Shown: in pieces, positions 42,511-54,954 of the stretch
Position numbering within the stretch: position 1 is the first letter of the stretch
How the letters are laid out: every line of letters starts with the position of its first letter
Source of the DNA: Motacilla alba alba
Taxonomy: Eukaryota > Chordata > Aves > Passeriformes > Motacillidae
NCBI RefSeq assembly: GCF_015832195.1
Contig: NC_052019.1
Span: 620,001-684,000 of the forward strand
DNA length: 64,000 nt
Direction of reading: 5' to 3'
Translations under genes and position numbers: made by a program
Notes under the pieces: model-generated
Seen by the model: the letters and a program-made list of their open reading frames with translations, nothing else
The model's database searches: none
Told to the model about the DNA's origin: nothing

Positions 42511-44488
42511 CGGGATCCTTTCCTCAATATTCAACTCTTCTTTCTTGGGAGTCTCCAGGGCTGCTCCAGGGGGGACGGGGCTGTCCCCTCCTGCACTGGG
42601 GCAGGGCCTGGGCACCACCAGGGCCCCCTGAGGCTCCTCAGGACCAACAGGGAAATTCAAACTCTCCAAGGAAACGGCTCCAAAGCTGTCCACGATGTCG
42701 TCACCACTGGGAGTACCGAGGCTGAGGGACTGATTTCCCTTCTCCTCAGCTGGGGAGCTCCCATCCTTCTGGAGGAGCTGAGCAGCACTGGACACAAACA
42801 CATCTGGGGCTGAGCTTCGCCTGGTGGTGCTCTGCACGTCCTCGGCACGAGATCCGGGCACCAGCTTTGGTGGGGTGGAGCTGCCAGAGCTTGGCAGAGC
42901 AGGGCTGTGCTCTGTGCCCCTCGCTGCTGGGCTCGCTGCAGGAGGGGCCCTGCTCCTGCTGGAGATGCCCACGGAGCTGTCAGACCGGGACCTGCTCAGA
43001 GGGGCGCCCAGCAGCAGCTGAGCGGCGGGGAAATGCACACTCCCCAGAGAGCCCGTGCCCCTGCAGGCAGGAGCAGCACAGCCCTCGGGCTCTGCAAGGC
43101 TTTTCTGCCCTGCTGAAGCACAGCCTGCAGCCCGGGGAGGTGCACTGCAGGCTTTCCTGGCAGGAGGAGATCCGCCTGGGGCACGGGAGCTGCTGGCAGC
43201 AGGACCCTGCTGGGGCTGGCCCACGTCCCAGGCTCCCACCTTCTCCAGGAAGCCCAGCGAGGGCAAGGACTGCATCCTGCCGGGGCAGGGCCACTCCAGC
43301 TTCAGGGACTCCAAACGCCCACGCGCCTCTTCCACAGCACCCTGGGGAGGGGGCTGCTCCCCTGGCCATCCCGGGGCAGGGGATGGCCCTGGGGCTTCTT
43401 CACTGCAACACGAAGGAGAGGCCTGAAGGTCCGAAGGGATCACCAGGGCTCCACCAGGTCCTTCTGCCTTCCCAGTCCTCTGGAGGAACACCCCTGGCGT
43501 GGACTGGAAGTTGGGATGAGCCAGGTGCAGGGAGAAGGAGCCCTCACCGGCCAGGCTGAAGGAAGGGGAGATCTCTGTGGCTTTGTGTCCCCTCTCTATG
43601 GAGCAGTCAGTCAGCTCATCCCTGCTCCCCGCAGGCTCTGGGGAATGTCCAGGGCACGGGGCAGTGTCCTGGGGCTGCCTGGGTGTGCCAGCAGGGACCA
43701 GCCCCTCTGTGCCCAGCCTCGCCGCTGGCTGCTCCTGCTGCTGCTCCAGGAGAGCTCCCTGCAGCTCCTCAGGAGCAGCCGTGAGCCCCTGGGAGCCCCT
43801 GGGCTGCACCCCAGGCTCCTGCAGCGTTCCTGTGCCCGCCTCAGAAGCTGCTGCACAAAGAGCATCCTGAGCAGCGGAGTCTTTGGCACGGCCTTTCCTC
43901 AGGCCATCAGAGAAGTTATCGGACAAGCCGTGCTCAGGCACCTTCCTTCCCTTCTCCAGCTTCTCCAGGGCTCCTGCTCCACTCCCAGCCCCTTTCCCCT
44001 TTTCCTGCTGCACGCCCCTTTCACTTTTCTCGGAGAATTTGGTCAGTGCGGTTGTGTAGGAGGAGTTTCCTGAGGAGGAGGAGGAGGATTCCTCCTGCCC
44101 TGGGGACTCCTTGTTCCCCTGTGGCAGCTCAGAGCCAGCAGCTGGGCCATCACTGTCCTGGGAGGAGTGACCAGAGCAGCGTCCATCCCTCCCTGCTGTG
44201 CTCCAGGGCTGCTGCAGCCCCTCTGCCAGCCCCTCCTCTGGAGCTGGCTGTGCAGGATCCCCCCTGCCCCGGGGGGCTGGTGCCTCCTGCTCAGGGCCAC
44301 TGTCCCCACTGTCCCCCTGGCTGCCCGGGGGCTCCCCAGGCCGGGGAGCAGCTCCAGGATCCGCCTGTGCCACGGGCTGGGAGGGCTGGCATGGACTGGG
44401 AAGGGCTGGGCTCCGCAGGGATGCGCTGCCATGGACCTGGGGAGGCTCGGAACGCTCCAGGGATGCTCCAGAAACATCCGGGATTCCT
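42511..44488 (-). CDS. ALMS1: ALMS1 exon 4 (human exon 5 counterpart)
   Basis: Residues 109-768, 1978 nt. It starts (R)GIPDVSGASLERSE; human has RGIPDKSEDTEWSSR at the same junction. Most of it is low-complexity S/P/E/G-rich disordered sequence (EESSSSSSGNSSYTTALTKF, GSFSLHLAHPNFQSTPGVFL, VDSFGAVSLESLNFPVGP). The end is KKEELNIEERIP, which reads on to VYLRNLGI of exon 5. The acceptor is CCTTTTCTTGCAG before A, completing an arginine codon begun in exon 3. The donor is ATCCCG then GTAAGT, phase 0. It is open through all 659 codons in this frame. Confidence 0.92.
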
Positions 44489-45444
44489 CTGCAAGAAAAG
44501 GGAATTTCTGATCATTTCTTTAACTCCAACATCTCTGGTTTAAATCAGAGGCAAAAGAACTTCAGTGGCAACTGGGGGTTAGCAATATTCACACAAATAC
44601 CCAAGAATGCATCCCCTAAAGGGGCAAAACCCAAAGGAATGCAAAGAAGTATCAAAAATCGCCTATAAAACAAAGGCTCAAAAATAATATAACAATAATG
44701 TCAATTTCTACTTAGTATGGCAATATTGTTCCACCTGTTTAGGACTGAAACCTTTTTTACTGACAGGCTCTTATTAGTTACATAAATAAATAAAATTAGC
44801 TAGGTAAAATATGCAGCAAGTACTTACACATATCTCAGCTTGCCTGTGATTCTTTAATATAAATCACCTACTTCAGTTCATGATATCAATTATTTTTTAA
44901 AGGATATAAAAGCAGACAGGTCTCAGATAAGCAACAAATTCCTATAAAGTTCTAACACTCATATTGGGGATTGCTTAATTAATAGTTCCTCTATCTTAAA
45001 CATACTATCAACACCTCATAAATATTATTCCATGCAAGCAGAGCAGCTCGGAATGAAGGTGACAAGGCCTTTTACTGAAACAGCTCTGCCTTTATGCATT
45101 TTAACCCCAAATTTGTACTGTAAATTACACATATGGCTCCAGCATTTGTAAACACAACACTGTCCATGTATGTTTTACTCCTGTAAATAAAGAAATCTGG
45201 CCTTTGTCCCCAAAATTTCATGAAGTTCATTCCAGAGTCTTAGAAGGCTCCAGAGATGTTGAAGAGGGTGGAGTTCCTCATTTTCCCATTTTCCCTGGGT
45301 ACCTCAGCATGACAAGCTCAGAGGAGCCTGCTCCTGCTTTTCCCTTGCTCAAACTCTCCTGAAGGCAAACCCAGAGGTGCCTCCTCCCCACAAACCCCAA
45401 AGCCCCATTTCTGAGCCCAGGGGAAAGGAGCAGCCCCATCCCAC
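44489..45444. other. Intron, nothing recognised
   Basis: AT-moderate ALMS1 intron between exons 3 and 4. It is one of few introns here without a tandem repeat. Confidence 0.5.
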
Positions 45445-45547
45445 CTCAGGGGGAGGAAATCCATCTGGGATCCCTGCAGGAACGTCTCAGCCAGGGCTGG
45501 GCTCAGCAGCAGGGGCAGGCAGGGGGAGAATCTGCTCTCCTGGACAT
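45445..45547 (-). CDS. ALMS1: ALMS1 exon 3 (human exon 4 counterpart)
   Basis: Residues 75-109, 103 nt. Translation is DVQESRFSPCLPLLLSPALA, then ETFLQGSQMDFLPLR. Human has VIQDSFASPDLPLLTCLTQD, then a segment ending SELSFAPLR, so the start (V/DVQES), PLL and the end PLR agree. The acceptor is TTCTCTCTCCCAG before AT, completing an aspartate begun in exon 2. The donor is CCCCTGAG then GTGGGA, phase 2, completed by A in exon 4. The exon is too short to be seen by length alone. Confidence 0.92.
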
Positions 45548-45599
45548 CTGGGAGAGAGAAAACACCAACAGGGCACTGAGAGCTGGCAGCAAGCCTCAC

Positions 45600-45960
45600 C
45601 AGTCACAAAGATCCCTGCCCCACAGTCCCAAAGATCCCCAAAAATCCCAACCTCACATCCCCAAATATCCCAGCTGCACAATCCCAAAGATACCAGCCCC
45701 ACAGTCCCAAAGATCCCAGCTTCACGTCCCCAAAGATTCCCAAAGATCCCAACCTCACAGTCCTAAAGATACCCAAAGATCCCAGCCCCACATCCCCAGT
45801 AATCCCAGCCCCACATCCTCAAAGATCCCCAAGGACCCCAGCCCCCCATCCCCAGTGATCCCAGCCCCACATCCCCAAATCCCAGCCCCCCATCCCCAGA
45901 GAGCCCAGCCCCCCATCCCCAAAGACCCCCAAGGACCCCAGCCCCCCATCCCCAGAGACT
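45600..45960. repeat. Irregular tandem repeat, 18-27 bp unit, upstream of exon 3
   Basis: Units of CCCAAAGATCCCAGCCCCAC type, changing gradually to CCCAGCCCCCCATCCCCAGA. The array begins about 50 bp from the exon 3 acceptor. Confidence 0.85.
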
Positions 45961-46164
45961 CCAGCTGCAGGGAAGGGGAGCGGATCCCACCCCAGACCCC
46001 TGCAGCCTCCCCCCTCCAGGACTACACTCAGCTTTCTCAGCCCATCCCAAACCCAGGTCTCCGGGCACTCAGCCTGGCACTGCCATCCCAAAGTTACCCT
46101 AAATCTGCCTCTGTGCCTTGCCCACCCTGCCCAGCCCAGCCAGCACCTCCCTGCTGACTGCCAG

Positions 46165-47280
46165 GGGGGATCCCACAGGGAGCTGATCCCAGCACCCTTC
46201 CCTCTGCAACCCCAGGATCCCACAGGGAACTGATCCCAGCACCCTTCCCTCTGCAACCCCAGGATCCCAGAGGGAACTGATCCCAGCACCTTTCCCTCTG
46301 CAACCCCAGGATCCCAAGGAGATTGGATCCCACAGGATCCCACAGGGACTGGATCCCCAGGATCCCACAGGGAACTGATCCCAGCACCTTTCCCTCTGCA
46401 ACCCCAGGATCCCACAGGGAACTGATCCCAGCACCTTTCCCTCTGCAACCCCAGGATCCCAGAGGGAACTGATCCCAGCACCCTTCCCTCTGCAACCCCA
46501 GGATCCCACAGGGAACTGATCCCAGCACCTTTCCCTCTGCAACCCCAGGATCCCAGAGGGAACTGATCCCAGCACCCTTCCCTCTGCAACCCCAGGATCC
46601 CACAGGGAACTGATCCCAGCACCTTTCCCTCTGCAACCCCAGGATCCCACAGGGAACTGATCCCAGCACCTTTCCCTCTGCAACCCCAGGATCCCAAGGG
46701 GATTGGATCCCACAGGATCCCCCAGGGACTGGATCCCCAGGATCCCACAGGGAACTGATCCCAGCACCTTTCCCTTTACAACCCCAGGATCCCATAGGGA
46801 ACTGATCCCAGCACCCTTCCCTCTGCAATCCCAGGTTCCACAGGGATTGGATCCCAGCACCTGTCCCTCTGCAACCCCACGATCCCAGAGGGATTGGATC
46901 CCCAGGATCCCACAGGGACTGGATCCCACAGGGATATGATCCCACAGGATCCCACAGGGACTGGATCCCCAGGATCCCAGAGGGATTTGATCCCAACACC
47001 CTTCCCTTTGCAACCCTAAGATCCCACAGGGATTGGATCTCCAGGATCCCACAGGGATTCGATCCCACAGGGACTGGATCCCACAGGGATATGATCCCAC
47101 AGGATCCCACAGGGACTGGATCCCCAGGATCCCAGAGGGATTTGATCCCAACACCCTTCCCTTTGCAACCCTAGGATCCCACAGGGATTGGATCTCCAGG
47201 ATCCCACAGGGATTCGATCCCACAGGGACTGGATCCCACAGGGACTGGATCCCACAGGGATTTGGTCCCACAGGTCCTCC
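46165..47280. repeat. Minisatellite, 47-48 bp unit plus 13-17 bp unit
   Basis: Left part: about 12 copies of AGGATCCCACAGGGAACTGA, TCCCAGCACCTTTCCCTCTG, CAACCCC. Right part: shorter GGATCCCACAGGGACTGGAT repeats inserted, with a larger duplicated block of ~140 bp at about 46960-47095 and 47110-47240. Confidence 0.93.
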
Positions 47281-48390
47281 CCTGCTCTGTTTTTCCATAG
47301 ACTGGTTCCAGCCAAGGCTGTGTGCCGTTGTTTTCCTGAGGGATTCAAGTTCAAGTAACCCTCAAACCCAGCAGACAGCGATGATTGCTGCAGCAATTTT
47401 ACTTTCTATCCTGCATTTCTTTGCTCTTTGGGGTACTTAGTGCTTTTCTCCAGTTCATTGCTTACATAAACAAATGGAAATTGTTCATACCACGACAATA
47501 AAACAACTCTAATATGCATGGAATTATCTGTGGGGTTTAGATATAATTGTATGTTTGGGGGGTTTTCTCCTTTTTTAAACCCTGCTAGTGTCTGAGAAGT
47601 GTAAATAACTACAGACGTGTCTGAGGGGTGCAAAACAATACTCCCAGTATGCTAAACAAGCTTTTGTTTTTAAAGGGAAAGAGCTGTTTGTGGTCAAGGG
47701 AGTGACTTCCTAACCCAGAAATGCCATTTATTTCATTTAGGCTCATTAGTTTCCAACCACTCAGACAAGCCACACGAAGAGGAGCACAATCACATCAGAA
47801 AAATGATCATTGCACACAAAAAACTACACTTTCATTCCATCAGCTCCAGCCCGAGGCTTCTCCACCCACACTGCATCACCTGACCAGGGCAGCCAACCAC
47901 AAGGCAACTTGCTAATTAATTTTGAATTTAATACTTCCAATTAACTTTTTTAAAATGACTTTAGAACTCTAGGTAGTGAGATGATAATTAGCCAGATGGA
48001 ATAACCGAATTTACAATACCAAATATGATTAAAATGCTTTTTTGGAAGCTTGGAGAGAGGAAATGAGATGTAGCTCTAAAAACGAGGTGCAAAGAGCTGT
48101 TCCTGAGCAGCGGGACAGCAGGAGGAGCTGCAGAGGGCTCAGAGCAGCCCAGACCCAGCAGTCCAGAGCTGGATGGCAAAATGAATTCTGACACACGAGC
48201 AAGCGTGAGCAAGGAGAGCAGCAAGGGCAGCACAGAGCGAGCAGAGCCGAGGAGGAACGCAGCTCCAAGGACCCAAAACTCAACCCCCAAACTCAAGGAC
48301 CCAACTGTGTTTGTGGCACAGCAGCTGCCAGGGCCCTGCTCCACAACAGCAAACCCCAGAGGGGTCAGGGGGGCAGCCCGTGACGGGAAC
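47281..48390. other. Intron, nothing recognised
   Basis: Unique-looking part of the 7.5 kb ALMS1 intron between exons 2 and 3. Confidence 0.45.
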
Positions 48391-48394
48391 ACTG

Positions 48395-49045
48395 GGACTG
48401 GGGCAGAGAGGATTGGAGCAGGGATGGGACTGGGGCACAGAGGGACTGGGGCAGGGATGGCACTGGGGCAGTGAGGGATTGGGGCAGTGAGGGACTGGGG
48501 CAGAGAGGGACTGGGGCAGGGATGGGATTGGGGCAGGGATGGCACTGGGGCAGGGATGGCACTGGGGCAGGGATGGGATTGGGGCAGTGAGGATTGGAGC
48601 AGGGATGGGACTGGGGCAGGGATGGCACTGGGGCAGAGAGGGACTGGGGCAGGGATGGGACTGGGGCAGGGATGGGACTGGGGCAGGGATGGGACTGGGG
48701 CAGGGATGGGACTGGGGCAGGGATGGGATTGGGGCAGTGAGGGATTGGGGCAGTGAGGATTGGAGCAGGGATGGGACTGGGGCAGGGAGGGACTGGGGCA
48801 GAGATGGGATTGGGCCAGTGAGGGAATTGGGATTGAGGCAGTGATGGGACTGGGACAGGGATGGGATTGGGGGATTTGGGCAGAGATGGGATCGGGGCAG
48901 TGAGGGAATTGGGATTGAGGCAGTGAGGGATCGGGGCAGAGATGGGATTGGGACAGGGATGGGGCTGGGGCAGTGAGGGATTGGGGCAGTGAGGGATCGG
49001 GGCAGTGAGGGATCGGGGCAGTGGTGGGACTGGGGCAGTGGTGGG
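48395..49045. repeat. G-rich minisatellite, 18 bp unit
   Basis: About 36 copies of GACTGGGGCAGGGATGG, with CAGTGAGGGATTGG and CAGAGAGGGACTGG variants. GGGG and GGG runs recur every few bases on the plus strand, fitting G-quadruplex patterns, with the complementary C-rich strand on the ALMS1 sense strand. Confidence 0.92.
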
Positions 49046-50090
49046 GTTTACCCACTCTGAATCCTGATTTAAACCAGGACCAGGAGCCTGAGCCGATTCC
49101 CTGGGATGTCCCTTGCTCCCCTCGAACGCCCAGAGGCAGAGGGGTCTGTTGGGGCTGGCACTGGCAGAGCCTGAGTCACTCCCAGCTCCCAGCAGTCACC
49201 CGGGAGCACACAGCACCTCCAGCACATCTGGCCCCTCAGCACGCTCACTCCAGGAATTTGTGACAGTTGCACTTGGGAATTCTGAGCAGATCAATTTGCA
49301 TACAGAACTGCATTAAGCATGCAAAGCAGTGTTTTTAAGAAACATTAAGCAAGCTGGGATCTGAACTCTCTCAGCTCTGTTAGATGGACTTTTCCCCCTC
49401 CCAAATCTTGTTTTCTGTTTAACGTGGCATTAGTGAACAAATAATATTAATTGCAGTTATCAAATCAGCCTTGTCAGCTCCCGTCATGACACACTTCATG
49501 TGGCAGAACTGCCACCTTATTTTTAGTCATGCAAGAGAGGAGGAAAACAAGCGCTTCTGGTTTCAGCTTAACTTCTCCACTTTGAATGAAAATGTTATTT
49601 TCAAGCTAAACTGAAAAGCAGGAGTGATTAAAGAAAAGATTTTTCCACGCACAAAAAAACTCGGTGTGCTTTGGAAATGAAGAGACAAAGAGGACTAAGG
49701 GAGGGAGCAGAAAATAATTGGGAAAGAAAGCCGTCAAAACCAAATGTTGCTAATCTTTTGTGTACATAGATTAATAAAGTAAATGTGCATCTACAGACAC
49801 ACACAGAGCCCATAAATCACAACATTGGGCTGATAAATGAGTGCTTTCAGGCTCTATGATACCAACAAACACCTAAGTGCCACTCCACTTTTGTTTTAAG
49901 AAACTCAAAGAGTGAAAAAGTGACTGAGCGTTCTCCAGGAGCAGGAAACTCTCACAGCAGCCTCAGGAGCCCTGCAGGGAACTCCAGAAAGCCCAAATTC
50001 CTCCAGAGGAGCTCCAGGGTGAGGCAGCTGTTTGCCAAGCAACAGAAACCGCAGCGCACAGACCCTCAGCACAGGCAGGGAAAGGAGGGC
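49046..50090. other. Intron, nothing recognised
   Basis: AT-moderate, unique-looking ALMS1 intron. Confidence 0.45.
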
Positions 50091-50094
50091 ACGT

Positions 50095-50815
50095 CCGGGA
50101 TGCCCAGGAGGGACCCTGGGACACATCTGGGATGCCCAGGAGGGATCCTGGGGCACATTGGGGATGCCCAGGAGGGACCCTGGGGCACATTGGGGATGCC
50201 CAGGAGGGATCCTGGGGCACATCTGGGATACTCAGGAGGGACCCTGGGGCACATTTGGGATACTCAGGAGGGATCCTGGGGCACATTGGGGATGCCCAGG
50301 AGGGACCCTGGGGCACATTGGGGATGCCCAGGAGGGACCCTGGGGCACATCTGAGATACTCAGGATGGACCCTGGGGCACATTGGGGATGCCCAGGAGGG
50401 ATCCTGGGGCACATTGGGGATGCCCAGGAGGGATCCTGGGGCACATCTGGGATACTCAGGAGGGACCCTGGGGCACATTGGGGATGCCCAGGAGGGACCC
50501 TGGGGCACATCTGGATACTCAGGATGGATCCTGGGACACATCTGGGATACTCAGGATGGATCCTGGGGCACATCTGGATACTCAGGAGGGACCCTGGGGC
50601 ACATTTGGGATACTCAGGATGGATCCTGGGGCACATTTGGGATACTCAGGAGGGACCCTGGGGCACATTGGGGCTGCCCAGGAGGGACCCTGGGGCAATT
50701 TGGGATGCTCAGGAGGGACCCTGGGGCACATTGGGGATGCTCAGGAGGGACCCTGGGGCACATTGGGGATGCCCAGGACAGCTCCTGGGGCACATTGGGG
50801 ATGCCCAGGAGGGCT
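50095..50815. repeat. Minisatellite, 30-31 bp unit, about 23 copies
   Basis: GGGATGCCCAGGAGGGACCC then TGGGGCACATT, with ATACTCAGGA and GATCC variants. The unit has no stop in several frames, so long chance frames appear on both strands. Confidence 0.93.
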
Positions 50816-53052
50816 CAGGTGGCCGTGCCCCGCCAGGGCCAGGCCTGGAGCAGCAGCCTGGGCTGGAAGCAGCAGTGACATCAGTGCTGCTCTCCCTGAG
50901 CTCCTGGGGTCAAACCCGGGATTTTTGCTGCTGTCACTCAGAAGGCCAAAAGCCTCCTCAGTGCAGCTCAGCGAGCAGGCAAAGCTGGCCTGGGACTCGT
51001 TCTCCCAGCCTGCTGACAAGTCTGAATGCCACAGTCGAGCTGCCATTTGGGGGGATAAAAAAGGAAGGCAAAACAAAAACAAAGCCTGGGCTCTGTCAAG
51101 CTGCTCCACAGAGCAGCAGGAGCACTTCAGTACAACTGTCATTGTCACTCCTCCCCTTCTGACACGAAATCCAAGCCCCTTTGAGAGGAGGAGAAGGAGA
51201 AATGAGTATTGCAGCTATGGCTTCCTTCCCCCTCAGCTCTCCTGTACCTGGGAATTCAGAGCACACCCAGAGCCTGCAGCCCATCTCTGGAGAGCAGCAG
51301 ATCAAACAGCACAGAGGCTCCTCACAGCACACTACAGAGCCTCTGCCTGCTCCTTAATGCCAGCTGCACTGCAAACACAAAGCTGGACAAATATCAGGAA
51401 GTTTTCCTTGATTAAATGGCTTCCAGCTCTGCAAATAACAACAGTGGGGAAAAGGGCTGTAAAAGAGCTGAAACACAGGAATCCTGCCCAGAGGATGGGC
51501 AGGGACAAGGCACGGCCAACCCTCCATGTCCTCCCACTTTCTGAGCTCTGTCCTGAACCTCACTCTCCTACCAAAATGGGATTTATTCACTCTCCACCGA
51601 CTCCCTGTGATGCACACACAGCTTTCAACCACCACGCTGCCTGCAGACCCAGCTCTGAGGCAGCCCAGGAGTGCTTTCATTCCATGAGGAGAAAAACCCT
51701 TCAAGAACATCTCCCAGGTGGCTGCAAACGCCCAGCAGGCAGCAGATCCCTGGTGCTGTGAGTGAACCCAGCCTGTGCTGGGCTCCCTCTCCCCTGGCCC
51801 CTCACTACCTGCCCTGGATGGTGCAAAGCAAACCCGTCAGGAGGTGCAAACAGCAACCTTCTGAACCAGGAGGAACCAAAAGCCAGTTTAATCTTTGCAG
51901 TAAGTGTCACAGGAGACACCAGGGACAGCCACCAGGGCGACAGCCACAGTGGCAGGGACTGAGCCTCCGAGGGTTTGGGATGAACCAGGATCCACCCAAG
52001 ATGTCCCTTCTCCTCTTGCAGGCTCCTTCTCCAAGGATGGAGCAAAATCATCTCCAAAACTGATGGAAATGACCAAGAGCGTCCCATTAAAAAAATAAAA
52101 GTCAAACTCATCAACCCCTCAGGAGCTGCTGCGAGGAAATCTCCATGGCAATTTTAACTCCATGCCCTTCCAGTGGTGTTTAACTCCCTAACAAACCCAA
52201 AAAGCAGCTGCACACAGGCAGGCTGGCACAGCAAACAGCTCAACGTGCACCCAGCTGCAAGCACAGAAGGTTTATTTAAAACACCACAACTAGGTTTCGT
52301 GCCTCTCAGTAATTGTGTTTGTACAGGCACCTTCACTGAGCCTCAGGCACACCCTGGCAAGGGGAGCCACCAAGGGAACACCCTCGAGGGCAGGGCACGC
52401 CTGGCTCTGCAGAGGGATCTCTGCACCAGAACCCCTGGGCTCACACACTGCATTCTGTGGCTGGGCCTGACCTGGACGCTCTGGCTCCACCTGGAAATGA
52501 ATGGAAGGAAGCACAAAGGTGGAATGTTAAATGCTGGAGTTTCTCAAGCCTTCTCTGACTGACCTGCTGGGGTGAGAAGGGGCAGTGACCTTGGCCGTGC
52601 TAGCCCTGGAAATCTCAGCAGCAGCAACAGAAACTGCACCCAAACCCGAGGGCAGCAATGAGGATTGAAACCATGGAAGGGCTTGGGTGGAGGGGATTTT
52701 AGACATTTCACAGATATTTCACAGATATTTCACAGGTATTCCATTCCTGCCCCTGCCAGGGACATCTTGCACTGGCCCTGGACACCGCCAGGGTGGAGGC
52801 TGCACTCAGGCTCATGCTGAACTCCACGGGAAAACAAAGCAAAGCTCTGCCTGGCACAAAAGGAACCCGTTCACGTTAGGAGACCCAGGGAAGGCACACA
52901 AACCCTGCAGCTCATCTTGAGCGGGGCTTCGGCAACAGAATCCCCCCAAGCACGCTTCCTAAAGCTCACTTCCCACTGGAAGAAGGCCAAATGCAGGCTG
53001 GGCCTGAGCGAGCAGTAAAACACCCACTGTGCAGCAATCCCTTTGGACATAC
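50816..53052. other. Intron, nothing recognised
   Basis: Over 2 kb of non-repetitive ALMS1 intron next to exon 2. Short frames are present, but none has a conserved ALMS1 block or suitable splice phases. Confidence 0.4.
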
Positions 53053-53218
53053 CCAGGGGTGAGGCAGGGGCTGCAGCTCCAGAAGCTTCTGCTGAGGGCA
53101 GCAGCCCTTCCTCCAGCGTGGGCAGCTCCGACAGCTCCCTCCCGGCACGGCTCAGGCCCAGCTTGGAGTCCCAGGAGCAGCTGCTGCCCAGCTCTGCTGC
53201 CAGCCAGAACCACGGCTC
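53053..53218 (-). CDS. ALMS1: ALMS1 exon 2 (human exon 3 counterpart)
   Basis: Residues 20-75, 166 nt. Translation is EPWFWLAAELGSSCSWDSKL, then GLSRAGRELSELPTLEEGLL and on to APASPL. Human exon 3 has ESWHCLPQEMDSSQTLDTSQ, then EDTEVTDFPSLEEGIL and CSPLL, which aligns along its length. The acceptor is GTGTTTCCTCCCCCAG (phase 0). The donor is CCCCTGG then GTATGT, phase 1. The intron side of the acceptor runs at once into a (CAY)n array. Exon 1 ends in phase 0, so this exon joins it in frame even without a human exon 2 counterpart. Confidence 0.9.
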
Positions 53219-53239
53219 CTGGGGGAGGAAACACTGCTC

Positions 53240-53478
53240 CATCACCACCATCACCATCACCATCATCATCACCATCAACCACCACCATCATCATCATCAC
53301 CATCACCATCATCACCACCATCATCATCACCATCATCACCACCATCATCATCACCATCAACCACCACCATCATCACCATCACCACCATCATCACCACCAT
53401 CACCATCATCATCACCATCACCATCATCATCACCATCATCACCACCATCATCATCACCACCACCATCACCACCACTGT
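53240..53478. repeat. (CAC/CAT)n trinucleotide array next to exon 2
   Basis: About 80 uninterrupted CAC or CAT triplets, with three CAA, starting about 22 bp from the exon 2 acceptor. Several 12-21 bp sub-units recur. On the plus strand it would read as poly-histidine, but nothing supports translation. Confidence 0.95.
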
Positions 53479-53782
53479 GAGACTGAGACAAGCCAGCACT
53501 GATTCTGAAGGGGTTCCTACACAAACCCTCAGCCTGGATGTCACCATGAGATCTTCTGAAAAATCCCTCAGAAAAACAATGCCAACAGTAACTGTCTGCT
53601 GCTGTGACACGCAGCCAGTGCAGCTCTGATTGGAACGGGCTTTTCTTAATAACCACAGCCAAGGGTGTCAGAGCCCTGAGCAGGCACGAGTTTTTGTAAT
53701 TCATTCTTCCCCATTCCTTCCTAGCTTTCTAATGTGTGCTTACTCTATTTCTTTTAGTATAGTTTTAGTATAGCATTCATAA

Positions 53783-53862
53783 TATAATATAATATAATAT
53801 AATATAATATAATATAATATAATATAATATAATATAATATAATATAATATAATATAATATAC
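53783..53862. repeat. Microsatellite (AATAT)n
   Basis: Sixteen uninterrupted copies of a 5-bp AATAT unit. Confidence 0.95.
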
Positions 53863-54069
53863 ACCACAGCTCCCATGGACATTCCAGGGACATCCCACAG
53901 CTCCCTTGGACACCCCAGTGCTCCTGCACTCCTGGGTTCTGCTGCTGCAGCTCCTCCCTCCAGGCAGGGCAGGGAAGTGCTGGCAGCGGGCTGAAAGGGA
54001 TCATGTGCTGGTTAAAAACACAGATTACTGCTCTGTACTTCAGTGTGTGCTCAGCTGCCTCATGGACAA

Positions 54070-54285
54070 TGGAATACATGAAATAAATACATGAAATACA
54101 TAAAATAAATACATGAAATAAATACATGAAATACATGAAATAAATACATGAAATACATAAAATAAATACATGAAATAAATACATGAAATACATGAAATAA
54201 ATACATGAAATAAATAAAATAAATACATGAAATAAATACAAGAAATAAATACAATAAATACATGAAATAAATACATGAAGTGCTC
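54070..54285. repeat. AT-rich tandem repeat, 8/13 bp units
   Basis: CATGAAATAAATA (13 bp) mixed with CATGAAATA and CATAAAATAAATA forms, about 17 copies. Confidence 0.92.
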
Positions 54286-54954
54286 AGGCCATCCCCAGCA
54301 GGAGAGGCTGGGCTCCAGCTCACACCAGGCACTTACACCCCACGCAGATCCCAGAGTGCACTGGAGCAGGCAGGCTCCTTCCCCACTTCAGCCCCCCAAA
54401 CCCGAGCATCACCGTGTGCCCAGCAGCCAATCCCTTCTGGGGGCACACACTTCCCTTTCCCAAATCCATGTAAATGCCAGTTTTGGTGTGAACCCAAAAT
54501 TCAGCACCGTGATCAGCTCCTGGAGTTCATCCGTCTGCTTCACAACCAGGGGCTGCTGGGCCTCCCAGCACTACCTTTTAAATTTATCTTTAATGCTTTT
54601 TTTAATGTTTCTTTTTAAGGTTTATTTATAAGTAATGTTTATTTTTAACTTATTTTAATGTTTATTTATATTTAATATTTATTTTATTTTAAATTTATTT
54701 TAATGTTTATTTATGATTTCATTAAGACAAGATTTTATTTATATTAATGTTTCAAACTATATTTTAAAAGGCATCTTATGCAAATATCTTCAAACCAGCC
54801 CAGGCTGAGTTCTCTATTATAATGTAGCAACATCTGCCATACTTTGAGGGCAGGAGGTGGAATGGGATTCCTGCCTGGAAAAGCAGCTGGAACACCTTCT
54901 CCCCACCAGGAGTGGGAAATGGATTTTTTTCCCATTCAAGAGAGAGGGGGAAAT
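54286..54954. other. Intron with an AT-rich patch
   Basis: Unique-looking sequence, then a T-rich tract at about 54575-54775 with repeated AATGTTTATTTATA-type motifs. No exon was seen. Confidence 0.55.

Noticed and set aside
46094..47298. Minus-strand frames of 340-400 codons
   Set aside because: They come from the 47-bp GGATCCCACAGG array, without conserved content.
53240..53480. Poly-histidine reading of the CAY array
   Set aside because: It is non-coding next to an acceptor on the opposite strand. No start context or conserved flanks are present.
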